Assembly (NCBI GenBank): GCA_027257055.1
Contig: JAPVLO010000138.1
Span: 2,914,001 to 2,978,000, forward strand
DNA length: 64,000 nucleotides
From: Cephalopachus bancanus
Taxonomy: Eukaryota; Chordata; Mammalia; Primates; Tarsiidae
Direction of reading: 5' to 3'
Shown: positions 8,954-21,561 of the stretch, piece by piece
Position numbering within the stretch: the first letter of the stretch is position 1
Layout of the letters: each line of letters starts with the position of its first letter
Position numbers and translations under genes: made by a program
The notes under the pieces: generated by a model
Databases searched by the model: none
Told to the model about the DNA's origin: nothing
What the model saw: the letters and a program-made list of their open reading frames with translations, nothing else

Positions 8954-11068
8954 TTTTTTTTTTGTCTTAGGAAGAAACAATTCTTATTAACACCATAGTT
9001 ATAGTTCTATGAGTAGTTTCTCAAGGCATAATACATTTTTACCAATTCTTGCTATTGGAACCCTTTCAATAAATTTTTATCCATTTACATAGTTTAAAAA
9101 CTCATGCAAGGCCTAAATATCAGGAGTTGCATTTTGCTACTAATACAGACCTGACTTAAGTGACTTAAGGTCGGCATTTATTTCTCAAGTAATAAGTCTT
9201 GAATAGATTGCATGGTAGCCTTATCATTTGCTCTTTCTTATTAGTTATCCTTGTCTTCCCATCCTGAGTTTGTCTCATGATCCAAGATAATTGCTGGAGT
9301 TCCGGCCACAACATCTTGACTTCCAAGTGTCAGGAACTGGGTCTGTATAGGGTAAGCTAAAACAACTCCTAAAATCCTACTCAGTGACTTCCACTTCTGT
9401 CTTGTTAGTTATCCCCATCTGAAAATAATGTTAGGAATTAAAAAAAATTTTTTTATTTCTTCCTGATCAACATATGTCTATGATTCTGTTAGTAAGGAAG
9501 GAATAAAATGAGAATGAATATTACAGAGGCAACCAGCAACTTTTAATTTCTGACCCCATAATAAAACATGGCAGTCATGTTCTGTCCCTTCCTGCTCTGC
9601 TTCTCAGTCTGCAGCGGCAATTGCTTGCAGCTCTTTTCGTTTTGGTATTTACCTCCAAGTTTATAAATAAGTTCTTCCTTAATTGTCGATGGGATCAGTT
9701 GACCTAGTTCAGGTGGGGGCTACCTCACTATCTCACTCTTCAGCACATTCGGTGTGTACACTTGGATTTTACCCATTATTTTCTCCCTCCTGTCCCACTT
9801 CCCCTCTGCCCTTTGTGTCTGAGTGTTTTACAGTTCAGCCTTTCCAGAGAATTAGGAGTTAGTTTTCATTGCTTTGCAAAAGGAGAGTACCTGGAGGAGA
9901 TGCTCAATTCATCTTTTTGTTTTGGACTCTTCACTTCTGCTTTCAGAGGTATGTGGTGCATCAAATTCCTGAGATTTTCAGGGGTTCTGGGACTGATTGA
10001 AGCACACATCATCTTGTTCTTGAACTCCCTCCAGGATGGCTGGGGTTTCGGTTTCTCAGGTCTGTTAAATCAGTTACCACTCATCCTTCATGCTACCCAA
10101 ATACAGACATCTCTCCTTTTTCATTCCTTTGGTCCTTGCGGGTGTAGGTCTTTTAAAACAAAAATATGTTTGCTGTTGTTTCAGTGGAGTTTTCAAGTGG
10201 GATCAGAAGTCAATGCGTGTTCAATCAGCCCCATTTAACTTGAAGTCTCAAATTTGTTTTCTAGCTCAGTAAAGAATACTAGATATGGAAAATGAAAAGA
10301 ATTGAAAATAATTTGCAGTAATTTATTTACTTTTGGAAAAGAGTATCCTACTTCCTGACCGATTCTGAAGTGACTATTCAGTTAGAAATAGTTTAATTTA
10401 ATTTAATTTACTTGGTGTTCCTTTTGGTAAAATTACTTTGGTTTCTAAATTGCAAATGAAAATTTTAGCTTTTAAAAATGTTTTTCAGATTTTGGCATAT
10501 TTGGGACATTTCTAGTGTTCATAAAAGGTGAATTCCATGGAAAGACATCAACTTATTTATTATAATTAGGAAAAAACAAATGAACCTTAGATCTTAAAGG
10601 CTATATTTAGGAGCTAAGTGCTTTTGTTGTTGTTTAATGCCTTTTTAAGTTGACTTTCAGAGTTGAATTGCACTAGTTGTTCATAATGACGTTATTATTT
10701 GTAATAGCAAATCATTGAAACTAACCTCAATGACCAATATTAGAAGGGTTGGTACATGTAATGGAATTTTGTGTCCCTTTTACCCAAACAATCATGCTTT
10801 TAAAGAATATTCATATGGGAAACTGTTTATATTATAATAATTACTGAAAAGACAAAGCAGACAGGTAATTGCACTTTTGTAAATAAAAGACCGGAAAGAA
10901 ATATAACATTGTCAGCAGTGGATGACTTTGTAGTGGTATGTTTATGGCTAAATCTTATTTTTTTCTTTATATTTGTTTATTTCTTAGATCTTAAAAAATT
11001 AAACTTACTACCTTTATAATCAAAGAAAAATTAAAGTATAGAAAATAAATTTTATTTTCTTTCCCTAC
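8954..11068 (+). other. ZNF654 intron 1 stretch without recognised genes
   Basis: No gene is supported. A chance open frame of 158 codons at 9762-10238 has no start context, homology or conservation that I can see. The part from about 9240 to 10280 is less AT-rich than its surroundings and may be a decayed LTR or LINE. Confidence 0.4.
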
Positions 11069-11085
11069 TTCACAGTTTCTTTTCT

Positions 11086-11370
11086 TTTTTTTTTTTTGAG
11101 TTGGAGTCTCACTCTGTTGCCCAGACTGGAGTGCAGTAGCCGTTCCCGGCCACCGCAGCCTCGACCCGCTGGGCTCCGGCGATCCTTCCACCTCAGCCTT
11201 CCGAGTAGCCGGAATTACAGGCACACGCTACCATGCCCGGCTGTTTTTTTGATTTATTGTAGAGATGAGGTCTTGCTGCCCAGGTGGGTCTCGAACCCGC
11301 AGGCTCAGGCAATCCACTCACTTCAGTCTCCCAAAGGCGTGGGATTACAGGCATAGCCACCGAGCCCGGC
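11086..11370 (-). mobile_element. Alu, full-length, young lineage type
   Basis: Antisense Alu beginning with poly-T. Flanked by a target-site duplication of about 16 bp, ttcacagtttcttttct at 11069-11085 versus ttacagtttattttct at 11371-11386. Left arm lacks the 'ccaagttg' segment. Confidence 0.93.
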
Positions 11371-13800
11371 TTACAGTTTATTTTCTATAACTAGATGCAA
11401 GATTATTTTGAGTATGGTGAAATTTTATTTTATTGTTTTCCAAAAATATACGAGATACTTTTTTAAAAAACTAATTGGTTAAACAAACTTATGAAAGTCA
11501 TTTTAGGCTGACCAGTGAGCTCTTCAACTTCACTAACTTATATGCTGTCTTTTATTAAATATATTACTATTATTGCTTTCTAAATAACCACTCATTTACA
11601 CTGCTTTAAAAAAATCTATCTCAATTTTAATTTTGTGGTAAATGGAAGGGGGACATATATTTAAATAAGGCACCAGTTGTACAATTATTACTGGCACTGA
11701 GTTTTTTGACTTTCCTGCCAAAATGTGCTAAACTATACCTTAACAATTACAAACAAAAAAAAGAGAATGTTAAATTACATCGAAGAAACCTTTGGTAAAA
11801 TGTATATGGTGAGTTATTTGAAGAAATAAAATATAATCAATAAAATCTGATCACTTGAATGGCATTCTCAGTGTATATTGACATAGAATGTTAAGGATAT
11901 TAGGGGATGGTGGAGCACTGGTGCAAACTAAATACGAGAGGATTGATAGATGTAGTACATAGGTCCTAAAGTCAGTCTAGTACGTCAGCTCTGTGTACAG
12001 CCAGCTCTCTAAAGCAGTGGTGAATATGAGAATAGCTGAAAGGATCTCTGTCTAAGCAGTAGAGAAGTCATTGATGTGAATGTTGAAGCTTGTCAGTTCG
12101 ATAAGGCATGGGAGATTATAGTGGTGAGCAAACGGGTATTGTCCTGTTTTCGTGTGCAGTTATGATTTGGGAAAGTGCTATGAAGAAATGGTATGCATTA
12201 CTGTAAATGGGGACTAATAGGAGGCTTGACTATTTTTGGATTCTTGGGCAAATTCAGCTCTGCTGAGATTCTTTGGTTTAGTTTGAACATGTTGAATTTA
12301 AGGTGCTTTTGCTTCATCCAAAGAAAGATCTTAAAGATAGATGGATTTACAGAAACCCGAGCTCAGAAGGAAGGTCTGGTTAGCATAGTTGTGTGGATGG
12401 TATTTGAAGCCATGTGTGTGAATGAGCTCACGTGTGGAGTGAATATAGGCTAGGGAGAGAAATGGAGCTTGAGGAACTCCCAAATTAAATGGCTCAGTAG
12501 GAAAAGATGAGTCTTCAAATGAGGTCTGAGAAGGGTTAAAGAAGTTGGAGAAAACCAGAGAACTGTAGTGTCACAGAAAGCAAGGAAAGAGAATGCTTCA
12601 GGATGGGGTGAGTAGTAACTGGCATGTATTGCAAGCTGTTGAGATCCACTCATTGAATTAGCATGAGTCTTGGGTGACTCTAAGTAGGACTGTTTTGATG
12701 TGGTGATGGGATCAGAAGTCAGGCTGGAGTTGTTTGAGGTGATGAAATAGATATAAAAAGATTAAAAAAGAAATTTAAGCTATCAGAAGTTCCCCTTTAG
12801 AGGTGATTCTCAATACTTTATTTCACTTCAACTTACCCGAAAGTGTATACTTAGGTAAGCCAAAAGCAATGGCTTCTTATAGCAGTTACTCTCAAAGTAC
12901 AAAGAATAGTGTATCAATAACCTGTGAAGGAGAAGGAAAGATATGGATGGTAACTGGAGGGATTGTGGATTGAAAGTAAGAACTAAAAAAAAACTGTTGA
13001 GAATTGAATATGTTTAAAATCTGATTAGAATGATCTATTTTAAAGGAAGACACATCTTAGAAAAGAAAGGTAGGATAATCTATGATATAAGATCTTTGAA
13101 GGGAAGGAAGAACAAGATTCAAGCACAGGTTGGCTGTTCCTTTCTATAGGAGCTTTGCGGTAGGAGAAAAGTTCAACTGTTGAGATTACATGGAGATAGC
13201 TGGTTGGTGGTTTAAGGAGAATGATGGTCTAAAACGACAGCTGCTTAGAGAGGTGTATTGAATTGACCCACAGAACGATTTGAGTTTGCTGATGATGAGT
13301 GGAAAAATGACCACTAGTCTGCACCTTTGTTTATCAGTGCTTATCTGCCTAGATGAAGACATGGAGAACATGAATGAGTTACATTTACTCAGGATTTGGT
13401 GTAGACTATGATTAGTCAGCGAATTAACTTTGAGAAAAAAGGGGACAGGTTCATTTTCTGGCTTCATCTCTGGCAAAACATAGTACATAGAAGTGAAAGG
13501 AGGAAAGACAGAAGGAAGAGAAGTGGTTATATTAGTAGATATTAATAGGTAGGTGCACAACATTGCTCTTTGTACTGTGAAAATATGCATATATGTATAA
13601 TGTCCTAATAAAACATGTACACAGTTTATTAATACATTTCTGCAGCTATAGTTTATTCATTAATTAGTATAGTTTGGTTACTTTAAAGTTGAAATATTCT
13701 AAATATTCACTCATTTTTGTCAATGATTTGATGTGTGTGTATTGTTTTTAATATCTGAGAAATATTACTGGAATGCTCTATATATGTATATAACTCACAT
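11371..13800 (+). other. ZNF654 intron 1: probable ancient repeat tract
   Basis: The stretch 11870-12760 reads like a decayed old interspersed repeat (blocks such as gaatgagctcac.tgtgga.tgaat and ggagcttgaggaactcc), of a family I cannot name. Chance open frames at 12193-12453 and 13186-13590 are not supported as genes. Confidence 0.4.
12777..12903 (+). repeat. Local repeat, copy 1
   Basis: Shares aagctatca, gtgattctcaa, gaaagtgtata, ttaggtaag, caaaagcaatggct, agcagtta.tctcaa and gtacaaa with 14241-14350, in the same orientation. This copy has about 15 extra bases after aagctatca. Possibly a MITE, possibly a local duplication. Confidence 0.75.
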
Positions 13801-13809
13801 TTTGAGTGT

Positions 13810-14035
13810 TTTCCATGTATCAGGGACTGTGATAAGTTCTTTACCTTTTTAAATCTCATTTAATCCACTACCCTACAGGATACGTGCCATTATTCTTATT
13901 TTACAGATCAGAAAACTAAGACTAGGAGAGATTAAATGGCTTGACTAAGTCATGTAGCTAGTATGTGATAATTAGACTGGAATTTAGCCAGTCTGACGAC
14001 TGTCAAGAGCCAGCCTGTGCACTTAGCCACTACAT
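13810..14035 (-). repeat. MIR SINE
   Basis: Antisense MIR: tttacagatcagaaaactaa, then agcta.ta.gtgat, then gccagtctg. Unusually complete. Borders approximate. Confidence 0.8.
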
Positions 14036-14240
14036 TGTATTATATCTAAGAATATGCATTAGATATCTAAGCCTGTGCATTTGGTATCGAGCATCTGTGC
14101 ATATGTATTTGATATATTCTATAGCATCCTAAGGCAGTCTTTGACTTAGTAGAAGTAGTAGTGTGAACAGTGATGAAAAAGATGCAAGGCAGCAGAAACT
14201 AAGGATGTTTATAAATGGGAGAGAGAGAGAAAAAAAATCC

Positions 14241-14350
14241 AAGCTATCAAGTGATTCTCAACTGTTTTATTCCCCCTCAACTCACCTGAAAGTGTATATT
14301 TAGGTAAGTCAAAAGCAATGGCTCAATATAGCAGTTATTCTCAAGTACAA
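14241..14350 (+). repeat. Local repeat, copy 2
   Basis: Second copy of the unit at 12777-12903, about 1.46 kb downstream, same orientation, roughly 85% alike by eye over the shared part. Confidence 0.75.
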
Positions 14351-15035
14351 AAGTTATAATGATTACAAACCAGTAGAAGTTATTTTATGTTTATTATTTT
14401 GTGTTTTGAAAGCAGGAAGGTGTGTTTTAAATATTTATCTTAAATGATTAAAGTTTCAGTCTCTTTGTATTACTTAGATTTAACCTTGAATATCTAAAAA
14501 TCCTACCAGTTCCAAATACAATGAATGCGCATTTTTGGTTTTTATCTGTGCTTTTGCCATCCCTTGAAAATTCTTGCCAAAGATCTCTCAGATTATATAA
14601 TATATTAGTAAAGTCTAAAATTTACATATATTCTACGCTTATGAGTGTGTGGCGAAATATATGTCTCTTTTTCAGCTAATGGGAGTAAAAATCACAACTT
14701 TTCTGGAGCACAGTTTACCAAATTATATCAGAAACCTTAAAATAATTTGTACCTTTTGAATCAGGTAAAATAAATGAATGAATTAAATTGAGAAAGCAAC
14801 TGGAACATCTAAAATAGTTGAATATCTTCATCTCTCATAAATTATTATTCACCCATTAAAAAATCATGTTTTCTTTGTTTATGTAATGACCTAGGAAAAT
14901 ATAATGTGATGGTAAGTTAAAAAATAGTGGGAAAAAAAAATGAACAGGGATTACACAATTTGCATATGAACTAGTTTAATCCAACTGTACTCAACATCTG
15001 GATTTTATAGGGGGAAGTGCTTTAAAGAAATAGCA

Positions 15036-15231
15036 GGCCATTGCTTTGCTAAGCTCTGGTCTGGCCATGTGGTCTTTAAGCTGTAGCCACCATGTTTTCC
15101 TAAGCTTTGGCCCCCTCTCCTACCTTGGGGAGGTGAATCTCCTCCCTCTCTCTCTTTCTCTCTGTCTGTCTCTCTCTCTCTCTCTCTCTCATTTACTTTC
15201 TAAATAAACTATGTTTTCAGTCTAAAAAAAG
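15036..15231 (+). mobile_element. Retroposed poly(A)-tailed unit of unknown source
   Basis: A 196-bp block flanked by a perfect 10-bp direct repeat, agaaatagca, at 15026-15035 and 15232-15241. It contains a CT-rich stretch (15136-15190), an AATAAA at 15203-15208 and a short A tail about 15 nt later. That is the form of an L1-mobilised copy of a polyadenylated RNA 3' end. The content is not Alu, L1 or MIR; an LTR-type R/U5 region is one possibility. Confidence 0.6.
15136..15190 (+). repeat. CT-rich microsatellite (TC)n
   Basis: Alternating tc/tctg runs inside the retroposed unit. Confidence 0.85.
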
Positions 15232-15689
15232 AGAAATAGCAAATGAGCTATTTTACTAGAAATAAATAAATAGGATTTCTTGGTGGTAATCCTTAAGAGC
15301 CATTTGTATACTTCAGAAAGTATGCAAACCCTCTGAAATTATTTTTGTAAAAAGTTGTATTCGTATTTTCTTAGTGAGCAGATCCAAGGTTTTTTTTTTT
15401 TTAAAGCAGATTCTCTTTAAGAATTTCAAAACTTGCCAAACGAAGCAACCCAATGGTAATCCAAGCACACCAAAAAGTTATGAATCTTTGCTATAAGCCA
15501 TTGTGACACAAATAACACTGCCTTTTTTGTTGTTGTTGTTGTTTTTTTTGCAAATCAACTTTATTGGCATTTGGCTATTTATTTTTATATTTTCTGTGAT
15601 TGCTTTCATGATACAACAGCAAGATTGAGTAGTTGGGATGGAAAATGTATAGCCTGTAAGCTACTTTCTGGCTCTTTAAGAAAAAGTAT

Positions 15690-15835
15690 GTCAGTCCCTG
15701 GCCTAGATTCTCATTTATTCTTTGCAACAACCCTATCAGATAAATACTGTTTTTATCTTCATTTTATGAGTGATGCAGCTGAAACTCTGAGAGATTAAGC
15801 AACTACCCCAAGACACATAGCTAGAAAAGGGTGAT
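15690..15835 (-). repeat. MIR SINE
   Basis: Antisense MIR: caacaaccctatcag, then gatgcagctgaaactctgag, then acacatagctag. Borders approximate. Confidence 0.75.
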
Positions 15836-16331
15836 ATGTCAACCTTTAATGTTAGTGATGGTTATATTTGGGCAGTGCGGTGGTTGATGATTTTTTTCTC
15901 ATTTATTATCCAAATACACCATAGTGAATACACATAACATAATCAGACTGCAGGGGGGAGGCAAACTTAGGTAGGGCAGAGTTATGAGAATATTAAAACT
16001 TAACTAATCTTTTCTTACTTACTACTTTGATTTCCTGTGTGTTATTCTGTCATACTGTGTTTATAAACTTAGAGTGGATATGCAATTTTTGCTTTCCTTC
16101 CTGGCACTTAATTCTATTTGCAGCCCTTTAACTTTTTATTTTATGAAAAAAGATAAGAAATTATTATCTTTAGTTTCTTAAAAATTTCTCTATTAACAGA
16201 AGTCATTTTGTCCTTTAACTTTCAAGATTCTTTGTTTTCTCTTTTATATTTTAAAGTTAACTTCAACAACTATTAAATGCTGTGACTTATAAATGCTCAT
16301 AAAATGCTGTATATGTGTCTATTGAACAGTA

Positions 16332-16870
16332 CAGGGGATCCCAAAAAACCTGGAGTTTATTTATAAAAAATTGCGTGTTTATTCTTACATGTTTAAATTT
16401 CAGCCACTTTCAAAGTATTCTCCTCTTGATGTAATACATCCATCGAGATGCTTTTTTCACTGCTCAAAACAGTTTCTGAACTCTTCACTTTTGATGTCTT
16501 TTAGTGCTTCTGTCGTTTTTTGTTTCACCTCTTCCACATTGGCAAAATATTTCCCTTTGAGGACTTTTTTCATCCAGGGAACAAACAAACAAAAAATGTC
16601 ACTGGGGTGAGATTGGGTGAGGAGGGAGAGTGGGGCATAGGGGTCATGCCGTTTTTCAAAAACTGCTGAACGCTCTGCGTTATGGACAGGTGTGCTCGTA
16701 AATCACCCATCATGAAATGGGCAAATGTGTTGAAAGAATCTCTAAAAAAAATTCTCTGAAGCTGATCACTGCTTCTCACAATAATACTAGCTGGTACATG
16801 GATGCCAGTAGGTTACCAGAACACTTACGTAATGGGAGATGCCTGTACTACAAGGACCTGCTCTCTAAAA
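16332..16870 (-). mobile_element. mariner (Tc1/mariner) element, internally deleted
   Basis: Begins with the terminal motif ggggatcccaaaaaacctgg. On the minus strand it retains a broken 3' part of a mariner transposase: a degenerate catalytic-region stretch, a PSSPNLTP match to the family's PYSPDLAPSD motif, and a downstream VEEVKQK-like segment. Frames are disrupted. The 5' half of the gene is missing. A second copy with the same layout lies at 49671-50196. It is a dead copy. Confidence 0.8.
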
Positions 16871-17200
16871 AATAATTTTGCTTTATTTTGGGTCCTCCTA
16901 GCACATAAAGCACTTTTTCTTAATACCAATCAATTGAATTATCCTTAATTATCTTAGGCATAGGTCTAATTATGTAAAATACTATGAGTGAATGGTGTAG
17001 AAGGTATCTCTCCAAGGGAAAAACAAAAACGTGTATTATGTGACACACTTCATTTTGGTGATTATAGGGAAGAAGACACAACCCTTGCCTTCAGGAAACC
17101 GAATATCTAGAAAGGGTGAAAAGACTTATCTGACTGCTAGTTCTATTATTATAACCCTGATCCAAACCATAGTCATCATTTCCCTGGATTATATTATGCC

Positions 17201-17205
<5 letters not shown>

Positions 17206-17247
<42 letters not shown>
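17206..17247 (+). repeat. (TG)21 microsatellite
   Basis: About 21 uninterrupted TG units. Confidence 0.97.
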
Positions 17248-17248
<1 letters not shown>

Positions 17249-17760
17249 ATTTAGAAACTTATGGTTTATTGGGTGACAGTTTGATCGTGTGTAGGGGGGA
17301 ATATTACGGTCAAGTAAACATACACAATGAATGACAGCAATGTATAAGACAAATTGAAAATAAAAAAATAGGGACCAGTGCTCAAAGTTCATTACTGGCC
17401 TGTACAAAGCTTCATTTGAGATTAGAGAGAAGTAAAACTGTGTATACTTGGGTCCACCTAAGAAACCAGATCTTAGAAAAACAATGGGGACAAATGATAA
17501 AGGTCATGTCACTGACACCAGCTGTCAGGCTAGATGATGTAAATTCCCATACTGGATTTTGTCCTTTCACAACATGGTATAGTATGTGCTCTGAGGGACT
17601 CTTTTGCTTTAGTAAAGGAGAAAAAAATAAGCTAGGTTATCGATAGAAAAATATATGGTTGCATGGTTATTTTGTTTAAAGGTAGGAAAGATTTCCACAG
17701 ATACCTCCAAAAACCTATATGTTCCTGTTTTCAACTTTTCCCTCTTATGGTTTATTTTCT

Positions 17761-17924
17761 GTTTTTTTTCTTTTTTGAGTTGGAGTCTCACTCTGTCGCC
17801 CAGACTGGAGTGCAGTGGCCGCTCCCGGCCACCGCAACCGCGACCTGCTGGGCTCCAGGGATCCTTCCGCCTCAGCCTTCCGAGTAGCTGGAACTACAGG
17901 CGCGCGCTAGCACGCCCAGCTAAC
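17761..17924 (-). mobile_element. Alu right arm only
   Basis: Contains poly-T and the right arm, ending at the mid-linker (cacgcccagcta). Flanked by a perfect 12-bp duplication, ggtttattttct, at 17749-17760 and 17925-17936. The left arm was therefore absent at insertion, by 5' truncation or a monomeric source. Confidence 0.92.
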
Positions 17925-18649
17925 GGTTTATTTTCTAAAGAGCATCTCCAAACCTTCCATGCTTTTCCATCTCAGGGTCGAAGCCACGTGGGGTGCAGAG
18001 CTCCAGAATCCTGGCCCTGTCTTGCTCTTTGACTTTGTCTCCTACTCCTTTTTCCCTCCTCTACTTACCTTCACCTACCCTAGCGTTTTTTTTGTGGCTC
18101 ATTGTATGCATCTGCCTCTTGACCTTGTTTTGTCAACCAGAAACACTGTTCATTTGGATACCTATATGGTGTGCTGCCCGAGGCTGCTCAAATATCCTTA
18201 TCAGAGAGATGGAAGCCATCCTTGAGCAGTAGTATTCCATCTCTATCTTTCCCTCTTCCCCTTACCTTGTGGTTTATTTGTTTTTTCAAGGCAAGTACAC
18301 AATTACTGCTTTTCCCTTTACTAAAAACGAAGGTATTGGGGAAGATGGTACATAGTGGGCACTTTAGGGCTTGAATAAATGAATGAATAAATATAAACCC
18401 TAAAACAGTAAAACTTTGATTAGTGCCGCTATTTTAATTCCTTTGCAGGCTAACACACACTACTTGTAATAGAGGTAATTGGGAAAATTTTATTGGATAA
18501 CAATTGACTTGAAAAAGAATTGTATTAAAACGTAGGCATGAAAAAGGAAGTGGTATGGGGTAGGAGGACAATCTAAGTAGAGCAGATAATATATGAAAAA
18601 GTAGATAGTGTATTTATGAATGGTGGTAGTTAATTGACTAGAAGAACTA

Positions 18650-18827
18650 TGGTTCTTAAATATGATTCCCAGACTAGCAGTATGAGCATCACCTAGAAAC
18701 TATTAGCAATACAAATTATTGACCCCCACCTCAGACATTCAGAATCTGAAACTCTGGGGCTAGGGTCTAGCGTGGGATGTGTGTGTGTGTGTTCAGAATT
18801 TGAAACTCTGGGGCTAGGGTCTAGCAT

Positions 18828-18860
<33 letters not shown>

Positions 18861-18912
18861 GTTACATGATTTCCAGATTAACCTGATGTGTACTAAAGTT
18901 TGAGAACCACTG
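18650..18912. mobile_element. hAT-Charlie MITE with internal duplication
   Basis: Blocks gagcatcacctagaaact, gacccccacctcag and the terminal aagtttgagaaccactgg match the MER5/MER20/MER33 group. A 54-bp internal segment is duplicated (18738-18791 and from 18792), each copy followed by a TG run. Confidence 0.7.
18831..18859 (+). repeat. (TG)n microsatellite
   Basis: About 14 TG units within the MITE, with a shorter run at 18779-18791. Confidence 0.95.
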
Positions 18913-21548
18913 GACTCTAGAGCACAGAGTCAGAAAAGTATTGGTAGGTATTAAAATTGGAAACGTGGATTGGTCCAGATCTTGGCTTAAGGTTTTGAAT
19001 TTTGTGGGATGATGGAGAGTTTAAGTGCAAAGCCAGTGCTATTATTAACTTTAAAATATTGTCTTAAGATAGACTACAGGAGGTAAAGAATGAAAGCCTA
19101 CACAGAGGAAGTAAGCTATTGGAGTATTCCAGAAAAGGAGGAATTGAGTACCTGACTTGATAATGACTATGAAAATAGAGTGCTAGGAACAGTTTCAAGA
19201 AATACCATGGATGATAAAGTATTTAGCATCTTGCTAACTGTGGATCCAAAGGATCCTGTAAAATTGCATTGGGTTTCTAATCTAAATATCTGAGAATATG
19301 GTGATAGTATTAACAATAAATTATAGAAGAAACAATTAAGGGATCTAAATGAACAAGTATAGTTTGGTTCTATTGAGTTTGAAGAGTTGGTGCATTCTTT
19401 TTAAAAAAAAAAAGGAACAGAAATTGTTACTCAGTAGGCACAATGTACATTTTTATTAATCTTGAGGATACTCATCCCCTTTTAAGAATAGTAGATTTTC
19501 AATTAATTTATTATAAATTTATCAAGATATAGAACCCGTAATTTATTTTCTCCTTTTAGCAACACCTCAATACTTGGAGTATAAGACTTCTTAATAGATG
19601 CTCCTTCTATGTTTTAGAGATTAGCCTGTGATAAAGTTTTTTTTCAGGTTTTAATTTAGGGATGTAAGCACCTTTGGTACAGGGGCCCAAATGTCTACAA
19701 AAATAATGGTGTATCAAATTTATTCCAATGAATTATCACTCATTGAGTTCACAAAGAGAAGTTAGATTCTAAAGAGATGTTAAGATCCTAAATTCCATCC
19801 TTCCTAGCATATTGCTTAATCAGAGCTAATGGGTTTCTCCTGTGCATCTGTGGTTTACAGCTGGGAACTTTTCAGGAACTTCAGCTTGGGTTTTTTTCCT
19901 TCTAACTGGGAGTGGCTTCTTTCATACCCCTAAAGGAGAATTATGTAACCTCTAACCTTTCTCGTGTCTTTTTTAAGTCTTGAATGTCAGTAGGGCAAAC
20001 ATTTATTACGTCACCCAGCCCAGTACCCATTACATTTAGAAACACTGGTGATTTCCCAAACTTAGTACATAGTACAGTTGACTTACATTACTTTTGTCGC
20101 TGGAATTTAGTGATATCAGAGGAAAGATGGATGCACAGAAAACAGGTTACCACATCAATTTTGGTTTGACCCTCACCAGGATGCCCATGAGTTGTACCAT
20201 CTGCCAGAGTCCATAACCTGTGCTTAAATTTTCCTTGGAAGACTCATCAAGCAGTGAATTGTGCCACTGTATATTTACCATATTTTGAGGAGGGAGCTCT
20301 TCCCTCAAACATTTATTCCTTCCTGCAAGTAGTATCTGAATTTCCATCTTTCTGCAAACTTTGCGGATATTCATGATGGAAGGTCCAGGCACTGGGTCTT
20401 AATTGATGTTTCCTACTTCAGATTTCCTTCATATTAAAAGCTTTCAGTTTCTTTCTTTTGTGTTTTCCTGGTATTCCTGTGCTGACATAAATATGGAATC
20501 TGTTTAGTGGTAAAGCTTTTTCTGCCTCTTGTAAAGAGTGTGTCACTTACTTGTGTGTAAAGCTTCAAGCACAGTCATTGCCTTGCAATCTCCACAGCCC
20601 CAATGCTCCGCCCTTGCGTCTGTATTTCTGTCCCAAACTTGTGCCTAGACATTTTTAGTCTTGTGCTATGTGGGCTATTGCCACTCTCCCTGACATTTTT
20701 ATGTCAATTGGACTAAATAATAAAAACTCTTTTTGTGTCCCATATTCGTATGTGGATAATAACCATCCACGCTTACCTACAATGAAGCTGCTCTTAAGCG
20801 CTTAGTGAAGACAAGTCTTGTCTGCTCCTTGCTGTCTTAGACCTTTTCTTTGCTCTGCTTTTAATCATTCTAGGCTTTGCATAATTTATTCTACTTAATT
20901 GGCAGTTTGAACATTCCCTTTTGCCACATTTGTTTCAGCAGTAGTAGGATAACGTCATTTCAGATAAACATAGCTGGGTTTTTTGTTGTTGTTTACATTT
21001 TAGCCTATTTTTTAGTTGGCCCCTCCTTCCTTTTCCTTTCTCTTTACTTTTTAGTCCTTCAGTTATCTCTTGTGGTTTCTTCCATAATGTTAGGGATGAA
21101 AGTCAAGTTTTGAGTTCCTCAAAATCATTCAATATCAGGCAAATTTTGCCCATTTTCATCTCTCTGACTTGAGAAAATCTTACCAACCTAACATCAAACC
21201 CAAGATTGACCTCTTATTTTATTTCTCTACAGAATTTTTCCAGTTTGCTCCCCTGAGACCTAATTTTGAGTACCATGGTAGTAACTAAACTGAATAGTTA
21301 ATGTATCTGCTTCAAGTATTTTGAGGTACTCTCCCTGCTTTTTTATATCAAATCTCTCTAGATTTTATATTACCTTGTATAGTAGCCTCACCTTCAAGGT
21401 GTGGCTTTCTATTTGTTCTTAATATCGATTTTCTGTCTACCTTTAAAAAAGAATTTTGCCATAGTTGGATTTCCAGTCTGGTTCACTCTTGTGATTTCTA
21501 TCCCGTAATTACCTTCTGTCCCTCTGTTAGGTACTTTTGGAACCAGTT
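18913..21548 (+). other. ZNF654 intron 1 stretch without recognised genes
   Basis: No gene, Alu or MIR that I can support. The part from 20560 onward is pyrimidine-rich and could be an old repeat. Short open frames here show no features of a gene. Confidence 0.4.
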
Positions 21549-21561
21549 ACCCTTTCTTTCT

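Noticed and set aside
9762..10238. 158-codon plus-strand open frame in ZNF654 intron 1
   Set aside because: No recognisable domain, no splice or promoter evidence; the sequence looks like decayed repeat. A translated search could overturn this.
13186..13590. 134-codon minus-strand open frame
   Set aside because: Low-complexity coding pattern, no domain or splice context; lies in intron with decayed repeats.
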